Shown here one piece after another: positions 22,425 to 32,550 of a DNA stretch of 64,000 nt. The notes under the pieces are model-generated. The model was not told the DNA's origin and made no database searches. It was given only the letters and a program-made list of their open reading frames with translations. A program made the translations under genes and the position numbers. Each line of letters starts with the position of its first letter. Position 1 is the stretch's first letter. The DNA comes from Bathynomus jamesi (taxonomy: Eukaryota > Arthropoda > Malacostraca > Isopoda > Cirolanidae): positions 332,001 through 396,000 of the forward strand of contig JAJOZX010000921.1 of NCBI GenBank assembly GCA_023014485.1. Reading direction: 5' to 3'.

Positions 22425-25400
22425 CTACAAGTTTAGTCTGTCAGGGGGATGAGGGACCCTAGACGACCTGCGGAGCGGGGTTGATGTAGTAGGATTAGGT
22501 GCAACCTGTATAGGCGGGCAAGTTGAACCATTTTCCGGAGGATCAGTTCTCTCTTCCGGAAGACTCTGGTCCTTCTGCACTTCACGTTCCCATATCTGGT
22601 CCTGATGGCGTTTAATAGAACGACCATCTTCTAGTTGGCACTTGAAGGAAACAGGGCCCGTTCTCTCCTGCACAGTTGCAGGAACCCATTTTGGTCCAGC
22701 CCCATAGTTGCGAATCACAACTGGATCATTTAGGTTTCGCTTCTAGAACTCTCCCTCTTTTAGTGTCGTGGTACAACTTCTGTTTTCCTGATGGCGTAAA
22801 ACTCGTTGTTGTAACGTTTCGTTTGGACGTAACAAATCGAAAACTGAACGAATTCCCCGGCCAATCAGAAGTTTAGAGGGAGACACCCCCGTCGTGGTGT
22901 GTGGTGTTATTCGATATTTAAACAAAAATTTATCCAACACCACTTGCATTTCCTCCCCACGAGAATGACGCAAGGCCGACTTGAAAGTACGGACCATGTT
23001 TTCCGCGAGACCGTTAGTAGACGGGTGGAAAACACTAGACCGGACATGTCTAATGCCATTTAGGTGGACGAAGGAACGAAATTCCTCACTGGTAAAACAA
23101 GTACCATTGTCGGAAACCAGGACTACGGGTAAACCCCATCGAGCGAAAACTGAACGGAGTAAGCGAATAGTAGCACCTGAAGTCGTGGAAGTGTTTGGAA
23201 AAATTTCCATCCACTTAGAGTAGGCGTCCACAATGACTAGGAAATAAGTATTATTTATAGGACCTGCATAGTCAACATGGATCCTATGCCACGGTATAGT
23301 AGGCCATTCCCAAGGATGAAGTGGACTTTTCCTTGGGAGATCTCTGTTCTCTAGGCAGCTTTGACAGGAACGAACCAATGATTCGAGTTCTCCATCTAAA
23401 CCAGGCCACCAGAAATAAGCTCTCGCCAGCTCTTTCATTTTTGTTGCGCCCATGTGTTCAGCGTGAAGTTCCTTCACTAAATTCGACCTGCCTTTATTTG
23501 GAATAATCACTCTGTGGCCCCATAAGAGACAGCCATTTTGAATAGAGAGGCCAGACTGACGCTGATAAAAAGGCTGTAATTCACTCTCAACCTTAGTAGG
23601 CCAACCAACTGAGCAGAAATGGATGACCCTAGACAGAATAGGGTCCGATTTTGTCCACTGCTCTATTTGTACTGCAGATACTGGAGTGGATTCCAAAAAC
23701 TCCACCAAGTGAACCCATTCTGTAGGTATAGGTACACAATCATTTGGATTTTCTAAGGGCAACCTACTTAGCGCATCAGCCGTACCTAGAAGTTTACCTG
23801 ACCGATGCACTAAGTCAAATTCACAGGCTTGCAGAATCAGTGCCCATCGTTGAATCCTACCTGAGGCCATAACTGGAATATTTTTATTTGGTGAAAATAA
23901 ACCTAAAAGAGGCTTATGGTCAGTAATTAATTTAAATTCATGACCCCATAGATAGAAATGAAATTTTTTTACTGCAAATACTAAGGCTAATGCTTCACGT
24001 TCCACTTGTGCATATCGTCTTTCCGTCTCAGTTAGTGTTCTAGAAGCAAAACAGATAGGCCTATCTACACCATCAATGTGGTGAGATAACACTGCCCCAA
24101 TTCCATAAGAACTGCTGTCTGCTGAAACTACGAGAGGAAGTTTAGGATCATAATGCACTAGGAGAGTGGACTTTAGTAGTACGTCCTTGGAAGCCTCAAA
24201 TGCTTCCTTTTGAGTTTTCTCCCATCTCCACTGTTCCCCAGATCGTAATAGCTTATTTAGGGGTTCAAGGAAAGTCGATGCATTAGGCAAAAATTTCCTA
24301 TAAAAGTTTAGGAGACCTAAATAAGCTTGTAACTGTGTGATGTTTTGTGGAGGTGGTGCCTTTTCTATTGCTTCTAGTTTATCCACCGTTGGATGAATGC
24401 CTGAGGCATCTATGCGGAACCCTAAATATGAAACCTCGTTAGTGACCCATGAACACTTTTCTCTCTTTAGCTTAAGTCCAGCATCCCGGAGTCTTTTTAG
24501 AACCGTGGTTAATCTAGTTAGGTGTTCTTTTTTAGTCGAACCTGAAATGAGGACATCATCTAGAAAGCAAAGTACCCCTGGAATGTGACCTAGAACTTGG
24601 TCCATTGTCCTCTGAAAAATACCAGGAGCCAATGCTATTCCATAGCATAGCCTATTGTACTTATATAGGCCTCGGTGCGTATTTATGATAGTTAATTCTT
24701 TAGAGTTTTCATCTAAACTTAGTTGAGCATAGGCTTGGGACATATCGAGTTTTGTGAAATATTTACCCCCAGCAAGAGAGCTAAATAATTCATCAGGCTT
24801 GGGTATAGGATAGCAATCTAGAAGGACGGCTCTATTTGCTGTTAAACGGTAATCCCCACATAACCGCACGGACTTGTCCGGTTTTAGTACAGGAACTACT
24901 GGGGCAGCCCACTTAGCGTGTGTGACTGGTTCAATAATTTTATCTTTTAGCAGCCTGTCAATTTCTAAATCCACCTTCTCCCGCAGTGCATGCGCAATTG
25001 AACGAGCCTTACAAAATTTCGGAGTTACATTAGGGTCTACTTCTATGCAGACCTGATGGCCCTTTAGGTTGCCTACTTCAGGCCCAAAAATAGAAGAAAA
25101 CTCCCTTAACAATGAGTCTATTTCAGATGGATATGAGAGTGTATGCACATCTGCCTGACCCCTTGGCAAGATTTTGTCAATTGGCATTTTCAAAGCATCA
25201 ATCCAATCACGGCCTAGTAGAGTAGGCCCTTGCTCATCCACCACTAAAAGGGTTAAGGGATGAGACAAAGTTTTCTGGTTGAGTGTAACTGTGACGTATG
25301 CTTCTCCACAAATAGGTATTTGTATGCCTCCATATTTTTTTAAAATCGTTTTAGATGCATGTAGTTTAGGTGTGTTTTTGAAAATCTTATCAAAAACTAC

Positions 25401-26372
25401 CTTGGACATGACCGTCCGGGCAGCACCCGTATCCAATTCTAGAGGAACTGTAATTCCATTTAGGCCTACCTCTACAATATATGGGCCTGTATTTTTCCCA
25501 CTTTGCTGCTCATAGAATAGGTACTCCACTCCAATGTTCGAAGTATTTCCCTTTTGAGGATTTATACTAGAAATGTTAAAATTAGAATTTTCACCCTTTG
25601 TTTTCTTTGAAAAACACACTTTAGCTATGTGGCCTATTTTACTACAGTTTCGGCAAACTGCTTCTTTAAAAGGGCAATCTTTCTTCCAATGGTGTTTTCC
25701 ACACCCTGTACATGGCTTGGAAGGCTTAGTAGAATTAGTAGGCTTAGTCGTATTCGCCTCATACCTTTTATTTGCCTGTCTCGTAGGCTCGTTAGGTCTG
25801 CCAGGCCTAGAAGATTTAAAGCTATTTACGTGTTGGGCTTTACTACTATGATTTCCAAAAGCTCTAACATCTTTAGCAGCTGCTTCTCTAGCCGTAGCTA
25901 TTTCTACAGCCTGACTAAAAGTTAGGTCCTGTATGGCTAATAGGGCTCTCTGGGTAGACTCCTCTTTGAGACCCATTACAAACCTATCTCTTAGCATTTC
26001 ATCTAATTTGTCCCCAAATTTACACGTACGGCTATGGCTTTTTATTCCTGCAACAAACTCTGCAATGCTTTCATTTCCCGTCTGATGCCTTGAATAAAAT
26101 TTGAAACGTTCATAGATGGGAACTACTCGGGGTTTGTAGTGATCGGTTAGGGCCTGTACCAATTCATTATAGGTGCAAGTTTCCGGTGCTTTAGGAGAAA
26201 CTAGGTCCATAACTAAACCAAACGTTTTAGGGCCTATTATAGTTAAAAAGGTAGGTACTTTCTTAGCATCCGGAATGGAATTTGCCTCGAAAAACAACCT
26301 CACCCTAGTGGCATAAGCTTCGAAGTCCTCCCCATTGTCTTCGTAGGGGCTTATATGGCCAATCACCGACAT
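22425..26372 (-). pseudogene. Gypsy gag-pol polyprotein, one in-frame stop
   Basis: The minus-strand frame starts at an ATG at 26372 and runs 1209 codons to a TAG at 22743-22745, then continues open in the same frame for about 105 codons to 22425. Order of domains: gag; two zinc knuckles CTGCGKHHWKKDC and CRNCSKIGHIAKVC (about residues 221-253); protease ELDTGAARTVM (about 313); reverse transcriptase with FLDDVLISG; RNase H with SADSSSYGIGAVLS; integrase with HHCC finger, HVDYAGPI, VSDNGTCFTS and NGLAENMVRTFKSAL. All expected catalytic residues are visible, so the stop is the only coding lesion I see; readthrough or a recent point change are both possible. The portion after the stop is the integrase C-terminal region. 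Confidence 0.95.
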
Positions 26373-26445
26373 GCTAGAGCAAAACCGAATTAGGCCAAAT
26401 CACGTGAAGTAGGTTAGGTTAGGTTTAAATTTGGTCGTTACTCCC

Positions 26446-26605
26446 CAGTTAGGGCTGAATAGTGAATTTTATTAGAGTTAGGGCTGAGTAGTAATTAGTT
26501 TTAGAGTTAGGGCTGAGTAGGAATTAGTTTTAGAGTTAGGGCTGAGTAGGAATTAGTTTTAGAGTTAGGGCTGAGTAGGAATTAGTTTTAGAGTTAGGGC
26601 GGCGG
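26446..26605. repeat. 29-bp minisatellite in the Gypsy leader
   Basis: Four close copies of a 29-bp unit containing gagttagggctgagtagga, preceded by a degenerate copy and followed by a partial one. It lies between the primer-binding site and gag, in the transcribed leader. Confidence 0.95.
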
Positions 26606-26770
26606 GACCTACGCTATAGTACGGTAGCTTACCCACACACAAACAAACCAAATCGGACGACCCACTAGGCTACATCCAATTTTCCAAACAACCACTTGAA
26701 CCCAATAAGCCAAATTAACCCAATGAGCCAAATTTAACCGAATGAACAAAATTTAACCAAATGAGCCAAA

Positions 26771-26789
26771 TCCCATCCTTGTCGCCAAA
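26771..26789 (-). promoter_or_regulatory. Gypsy primer-binding site
   Basis: Directly internal to the 5' LTR, the minus strand reads TTTGGCGACAAGGATGGGA. TGG at or near the LTR edge is the usual start of a tRNA-complementary primer site. The tRNA is not identified. Confidence 0.6.
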
Positions 26790-27852
26790 TGTGATAGCGT
26801 GGGGTAGACACCCCAGTTAGGTTACTTAGGTTCTAGCAAACAATCAAAAGCACTTACCGGTGCGTTGAATTAGGTATTCCTTGAAGCCTACCGTTTTATT
26901 CCTGTGTCCCACAAACAGCCTACCTAACTCTCTCTTACATTCAGTGGCGGTCCTAGCTTACATGACGCCCTGGGCGAACCTCACCTTCAGCCCCCCCCCC
27001 TGTTCGCCAACACACACACATTCGAATCCCCCCAAAATAAAGGACAGACATAACTCTTTCACAAAATAACTTTTTATTGGACTAATTGTTGGAACTTCAG
27101 AACCAAAACAAAGACTCAAATTTCTGAATTTTACAAATCCTTCATCACGTAAATAGAATAACTCACTTAAGAGAATGTAATTATGATACTATGAACAGGA
27201 AAAATACAAATTAAATTGCACAACTGCCATAAATAAACTAGAGAATCAAATTTCTAAATTGTACAAATGCTCTATCACATAAATAGAATAAGACACTTAA
27301 GAGAAGGTAATTATTATGCTACACTTTGAACAAGAAACAAAATAAATTGCACCACAGCACAACTGCCATCTAAAGCCTGACTCTTCTTACCTTCCTTGAT
27401 GCAAAGTCATTGATCTTTTATTATTTATTTTATTTTATTTTTTATTTTTATTTATTTCTTTATTTATTTATTCTTATTTTTATTTTTATTTTTTTTGCAG
27501 GCGCTCATGCCGCCCCTCCACAAATGCCGCCCTGTGCGGCTGCCCATATTGCCCATATGAGGAACCGCCACTGCTTACATTACCAATTTAGAAGCTATAG
27601 ACATTACCCCTAACTATACTTAAGTACGAACAACTTCCTACCCGATTTGTCACCTTAGAAACATCATCTAATTATACTCAGCACCAAAGATTAGGTCAGA
27701 TAGGAAAAAACATGTCTAGGCCAGACCAAAGCAATACGAACCCCGCGTTGGTTCGTTTATGACTTGCTCTTGCCATTCAGCTTAGATTTAGTGATATTTA
27801 CCCTTTAGTGACTTTTAGACTATATACATATATATACATACACGTCACCTCA
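26790..27852 (-). repeat. 5' LTR of the young Gypsy element, with MITE insertion
   Basis: Same sequence as 21994-22416 apart from one substitution and the 632-bp hAT MITE plus its duplicated 8 bp at 26934-26941/27574-27581. On the minus strand this copy is the promoter LTR. Confidence 0.95.
26942..27573. mobile_element. hAT MITE, cagtggcgg family, copy 2
   Basis: Ends CAGTGGCGGT and ACCGCCACTG with identical 8-bp flanks CTTACATT (26934-26941 and 27574-27581). It is the reverse complement of 14490-15110 with few differences. It inserted after the Gypsy, which is itself young, so this MITE family has moved recently. Confidence 0.96.
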
Positions 27853-27904
27853 CCATCCAAGGCCATATAACAGAGGAGACCTACAGCTTTACGCGAAATT
27901 CGAA

Positions 27905-28025
27905 CGAAGGGTCGCTACACAGTTAGGACGCAGAGGATGGTCTCCTATCCAACTACTATCTGATCCAATATCGCTTAACTGCGCTGATCGACGGGAAGCG
28001 GTGTTACGACATTGGCTATAACGTA
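27905..28025 (-). pseudogene. 5S rRNA-like sequence (5S-derived SINE head or 5S pseudogene)
   Basis: On the minus strand, the segment cgtcgatcagcgcagttaag (about 27990-27971) parallels the 5S rRNA phrase cgtccgatcaccgaaattaag, and tagtagttggataggagacc (about 27956-27937) parallels tagtacttggatgggagacc. These are the A-box and C-box regions of the 5S internal promoter, in the right order and spacing. Similarity fades at both ends. SINE3-type retroposons carry such 5S heads, so this may be a SINE, but I have seen no second copy here. Comparison is from memory of 5S sequences. Confidence 0.55.
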
Positions 28026-28216
28026 GCTCCGAAGCAGGGCCAGCCAAGATTGGGCTAATATAATAGAGTTTCGTATACAGTTGACGTCATAAATTCAAGT
28101 TTCCGCGTTCTTTTCGTCCAAGAATCTGATTTGAAATCAGTGAAAAAATGTGACTTCAAGTTGAATCAAGTTTTGGACGAAAAGAAAACGGCTTTAAAAG
28201 TTCAGAGCATCAAAGC

Positions 28217-29200
28217 CAGTGGTGGGCACCGTTAACCAAAAAGTTAACTTCGTTAACCGCTAATCCGTTAAACAAAAAGTTAACTTCGTTAACCGTTAAT
28301 CCGTTAATTCGTTAAACATGTAACGGAAGTTACCGATAAACCGTTAACGTTAACTTTTATTATAAAAAAAATGAAAAACACAATATATATATAATTTAAT
28401 TTTCCCTCTTCTTCTCGTTCTCCATTTTGTCCATGAGATGCATGTTGCCCTTCATGAAAATTAGCATATCAAAGTTTTCATCAGACAGGGATGATCTCTT
28501 GGCTCTCAGGATGTCCTTGCCCATAGAGAACAATGTGACATGAGAATTGAAATCTTACCTGATCAGTTTTATGGTTCTTGAAATGTATCAAGGAGACTAC
28601 TATAAGGTACTCACAGACATATTATAAATATACATGACTTACTTGACAACGATTATTTTTAAATATTCACTAGCACAAACATGTTGCGCAAGAGACAGAC
28701 TGCAAATGAAACGAATGTAGTTATTTGTTGTAATTGTTACATATATATTATTGAAAGTGCCTTAAAATGCTCGTGATATTTCTTGAAAGAAGTTGAAACA
28801 TTCAACTCAAATGGCAAATCTTTCCGCCTGATTTTACAGTCAACCATGTTTTGCTCAAACCAATGCCATAAATAACTACCATATTTGGTAAGACACAAAT
28901 TGTGGCGACGGAAACAAATATATCGCCTGATTTTGCACTGCGGAAATGGAAATTCGTTCATCACTATTAACAGTGGCGGATTAATTGCGCACCTGCTCAG
29001 CACTGAAAATAATAGAAACTTTTAAACGTTTATTTATGAATTTTTTGGGTTAACGGACTTGAGTTAACGGAAGTTAAATGTAACGGAAGTTAATTAGTCC
29101 GATAATGATTTTCAAAGTTAACTTAAAAGTTAAATCGTTAACGAAAAAGTTAACTTCGTTAATTAACGATTAACGGATTAACGGTTTGTGCCCAGCTTTG
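28217..29200 (-). mobile_element. hAT element, cagtggtgggcac family, copy 2 with replaced centre
   Basis: Same ends and gttaacg-rich subterminal regions as 15676-16707; identical 8-bp flanks ATCAAAGC (28209-28216 and 29201-29208). It matches copy 1 up to catagagaacaa (about 28533) and again from ggcggattaattgcgc (about 28975). Between these, about 440 bp are unrelated to copy 1, where the transposase exon should be. It is non-autonomous. Confidence 0.93.
28534..28975. other. Foreign filler segment inside the hAT copy
   Basis: Unlike copy 1 of the family. The minus strand stays open for about 88 codons (29003-28737) with FRRHNLCLTKYGSYLWHWFE inside, which I do not recognise; the motif CKIRR occurs twice in it. 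It may be a captured genomic or gene fragment, or a different internal-deletion filler. Confidence 0.4.
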
Positions 29201-29324
29201 ATCAAAGCCTACAGGATTTGATAAAGTTCCGGACTAAAACGTCATCAATATCGAGCCGCGCCACCGCAGACCCACAAATGTAGTGAGTGAAATATTGAAT
29301 TTTGCTTTTTCAAAGCATTATAGC

Positions 29325-29873
29325 CAGTGGTGTAGTGCTAATTAAAGAAGTGAGGGAACGCATTTTGAAAGTGTTACTCAGATGCGGGGGGGACAATGGC
29401 GAGCGCGGCGAGCCCATACAGCTGGGGGTCCGGGGGCACTGTAAGCCCCCCGGGAAATCTTTTGAAATCTGACCAATTTCAGGGATATTTTGAGGTCATA
29501 TGCACTGGATATTAGGATATATTCCAAGGTTGAAGATGCAGTATTTCCAGTGTCATTAGATATATGACATCCAGTACGATCAATAAAAATAGCTAACAAC
29601 TGGAATGATTAACTAAAAAAGTTAACAACTGGTACGCCGTGGTGACTGTTTCACCAGATCTTTATAGGCTAGCATTGCCTTAATCGAAGCTAAAAGAAAT
29701 GAAGCAGTTAATGATTCTTTCTCATATTTCTTCTAGGGGTGGGAATTAAAATTTCATGACGTTAGAGATTTGTAAGTTCGGATTTATTTGAAATAGTGAG
29801 GGAACGCCGTTACGTCTACCAAAAAAAGTAAGGGAACGCCGTTCCCACGCGTTCCCACAGCACTACACCACTG
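29325..29873. mobile_element. hAT MITE, cagtggtgtagtgct family
   Basis: TIRs CAGTGGTGTAGTGCT and AGCACTACACCACTG, flanks ATTATAGC (29317-29324) and ATTATAGT (29874-29881), 7/8. Subterminal repeats of gtgagggaacgc occur on both sides and a G-rich block lies at 29390-29450. No coding sequence. Confidence 0.9.
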
Positions 29874-30073
29874 ATTATAGTTACTTGTAATTAACGAGTG
29901 ACATTGGTATTCCAGTATGTACAGTTATGTCAGTTAAATTCCTTACTTTATGATACTGAATATATAATTTTAATAATAATAAAAATAAAATAACAGAGTG
30001 GCTATTTTCACAGTACTAATGATTTTAGTTCCACAAGCTATTTTCACCGTACGGTGGAAATAGCTTCCGGTAA

Positions 30074-30277
30074 GAACCTTTGTGGTAATCGGACGTACCT
30101 AGCATTGCTTGTAAACAAAAATTTCAAATAGGTTTTCGATGAACCTTTGTTGGAGGATGTAAATAGCCTTATTGGCTGAGCTCCACCATATAAAACTTCA
30201 ATCAATCAATGAACCTTTGTAGTTATAGGACGTACTTAGAATTGCTTGAAAACAAAGAGTTTAAATTAGATTACTGA
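30074..30277. repeat. Two tandem units of about 67 bp, second one split by a LINE stub
   Basis: gaacctttgtggtaatcgg at 30074 and gaacctttgtagttatagg at 30211 begin two diverged copies that continue ggacgtac.tagaattgctt. The second copy starts at 30141 and is broken after 10 bp by a 58-bp LINE insertion with its duplication. Confidence 0.8.
30151..30208 (+). mobile_element. 58-bp 5'-truncated I/Jockey-type LINE insertion
   Basis: tggaggatgtaaatagcctt at 30151 through acttcaatcaatca matches the 3' end of the LINE ending at 48891. A 12-bp duplication ATGAACCTTTGT flanks it (30139-30150 and 30209-30220). This is a classic dead-on-arrival target-primed insertion. Confidence 0.93.
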
Positions 30278-31478
30278 AACCAGTTAGTTTAAGGCTTGGT
30301 TATACAATTTATACCCTGATTGTGTACACCAAACTTAATAGTCCACTTTTCTTACATTAAGTGCGGAGTCTAAGTGTTACATCAAAGGGCCAGGCTTTGC
30401 CTGGCTAAGGCTTGGCCAATTAGGCCTAGGCCTATATACTGAGATTCATACCTAAAACTTCTATCGATTGTTAATTACGATTTAGACTTTATCACTTTTT
30501 AATTGTAACCTAGTCTCTGAATAGGATAGGTCCATTGCGTTAGGGGTCCTCGGCTCAGGCTTTTGCCTAGGCTGAGTTCTGGGGATTCGCTTAGTTCCGA
30601 TATGGCTACCAGTTCGGATCTCGAGAGGTTGCGAAGTAAAAGGTTGTATGAATCTGATTTGGAGGAGGATCTCTCTCTTGCACCATTTGTTATTTGGGCT
30701 CTTTCTCCGGTTATTCGTTTTTTGACCAAGTCACACCCAGCTATAACAGCAATATATATTGAATAACCAATCAAAACTGAATAAGAAAATATATATATTA
30801 TCTTGTGCAAATTTGTATAAAGTGTTTTTTTATTATTTCCTATTTCTGGTGTTTTTTTCAATATATATATATATATATTGACTATTTGGTGAATATTTCT
30901 TATTTTTGGTGATTCTGGCTACTTCTGCGTAATTCAATTTGTCCTGTTTTACAAATAAATCATTTTTAGCAATTTTTCGTCTGTTCAGTTCGGTCTTTTT
31001 GTGACGAAGTATGATGTGTCAGTTATGCATATTTGATTTTGAAGACGCAATCCGCCATATTGCCCTTGATGAAGATAGAGTTTAGACCTTTTTTTCAATC
31101 ACGGAATAATTAAGATATCCGTGACCTGCCCTAAATACAATAGTGCTTGTATTTTAAGAAAAGACCAGAAGGTCTTTAGATGCCGTAAAAAAAATCCTAA
31201 AAATAACGTGTCATTTCAGTTTAAGGGCAGACGGAATTTAGCGGATTACCCATGCAAGGTTGGCACATGTTATTACATCATTTGTATAATTTAGGTCTCG
31301 GGGGGGGGGGGGGTATGGGGGTGGAGCCCCCGTAAAGATCACGCATCACAAATTGATCAGTCCTAATATTTTGCGGATAGTTCAGTACGTGACACTGGTT
31401 AGGTCAACTGTACACCCTAGATGATTGGTTAGGTTGTCATGATATTTTCATTTAAATTCATTAGTTTAAACAAAAATG
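30278..31478. other. Unassigned region with a 67-codon open frame
   Basis: No family recognised. A plus-strand frame at 30563-30766 has an ATG at 30602 with MATSSDLERLRSKRLYESDL near its start and a hydrophobic centre (FVIWALSP); it could be the start of a TE or chance. Other contents: (TA)n at 30860-30880, a G-run at 31300-31314 followed by ggggtggagcccccg, which resembles TE termini, and ttaggt motifs near 31400-31435. Confidence 0.3.
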
Positions 31479-31656
31479 GAGAGTGCAAACTTTTCTAGTT
31501 AATTTTGAGGTGTTTTGTACGAAATTGCCATCCGTTTCCTGTGCAAATGCGTAGTTTTCAAGATGACGATATCTTGAAAACTACGCATTTGCACAGGAAA
31601 TGGATGGTAGATTCGTGCAGAGTAGCTCAAAATTGACCAGAAAAGTTTGCTCTCAT
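31479..31656. repeat. Long hairpin (foldback), arms of about 85 bp
   Basis: gcaaacttttctagttaatt at 31484 to ttttcaagat at 31564 is complementary, with few mismatches, to atcttgaaaa (31571) through accagaaaagtttgc (31650). Only about 4-6 bp separate the arms. Probably a small foldback MITE. Confidence 0.88.
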
Positions 31657-31950
31657 TATAAAAAGAGACTGGGTCAAAAAATGAATAATTACCCTTTCTC
31701 TTTCTTTGTTTGCCCCTGACCAAAGGTAAGCTGATTGGATAGAAGAATGGCTGAGAAATAGAAAACAGAGAGTTCATCTAAATGGAAATAAGTCTACTTG
31801 GAGACCCGTATTGAGTGGGGTCCCACAGGGGTCTGTTCTGGGACCTCTGCTTTTTGTTGTCTATATAAATGATCTAGAGAAGGGCCTATCATGTAAAACC
31901 TCAAAATTTGCTGATACAAAATTAGGCCATAATGTTAAGTCAGTAGCAGG

Positions 31951-32550
31951 CAGGGATGGGGAGTCAGCCAAAAACAACCGACTCCCGACTCCTGAGTCGG
32001 TATTTTTAAAAACCGACCCCGACTCCTGACTCTTTCCTTATCATGCTGATCTACAACCTTATAAATATTGGGATGTTTGTTTCATAGATGGCGTTTCAAG
32101 TTTGAGGCTCTAGTTGGAGCATTAGCATGTTTCCCAGTGTAAGTACTAATTTTTGCATTACACTCTTTACCATCCTTTTCTACTTGACAAATAAAAATAT
32201 TTTCATCCTTATTTAGCTTAAAATATTGAAAGACTGCTGATTTTTTATTAGGCCCACGACTCATTACTAATAGGGGCTAATTAAATTAATAATTAATATA
32301 TTGCTAATTTTTATATGGTACCTAGTATCCTAAAATAGAAATATGAAATTCATTTGCTAAGATTTACCAGAACAATAAATCAAATGTGAATCTAGAATTA
32401 GTTCAGGAAGATATTTATTTAGGGCAGAGTAGTATTCTGGTAAATTGTTGGCATATAGAAATTGAATCAAAGAGTCGGGAGTCGGTCATTTTTACCGACT
32501 CCCGACTCTTCATAAAAGCCCCGACTCCCGACTCCGACTCCCCACCTCTG
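31951..32550 (-). mobile_element. hAT element with BED-finger exon, gactcccgactcc family
   Basis: Ends CAGGGATGGGGAGTC and GACTCCCCACCTCTG; identical flanks GTAGCAGG (31943-31950 and 32551-32558). Subterminal gactcccgactcc repeats on both sides. It carries only the first coding part of a hAT transposase on the minus strand. Confidence 0.93.
32082..32264 (-). pseudogene. hAT transposase N-terminal BED zinc finger
   Basis: Starts at an ATG at 32264 (MSRGPNKKSAVFQYF). FICQVEKDGKEC and NAPTRASNLKRHL give the CxxxxxxxC...HxxxxH pattern of a BED finger, used by hAT transposases to bind their ends. It stops right after the KRHL helix, so no catalytic domain remains. Confidence 0.75.

Larger units (their letters stand above)
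21994..27852 (-). mobile_element. Gypsy LTR retrotransposon, full length and very young
   Basis: LTRs at 21994-22416 and 26790-27852 begin TGTGATAGCG and end CACCTCA on the plus strand; the element reads on the minus strand. An identical 5-bp duplication CCATC flanks it (21989-21993 and 27853-27857). Reading both LTRs side by side I found one difference in about 420 bp (cacctaatt versus catctaatt), so insertion was recent. The second LTR carries a hAT MITE. Gag-pol is one long frame with a single stop. The insertion is 12 bp from the end of the BEL 3' LTR. Confidence 0.97.

Noticed and set aside
24397..25925. Several plus-strand open frames within the Gypsy gag-pol
   Set aside because: Shadows of the strongly coding minus strand; no independent motif.
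26402..26420. ggttaggttaggtt as a telomere-type repeat
   Set aside because: Only two to three TTAGG units, inside the Gypsy leader; too short for telomeric origin.
27858..28216. Host gene exon between Gypsy and hAT
   Set aside because: No open frame or splice pattern; the 5S-like similarity is a better explanation for part of it.
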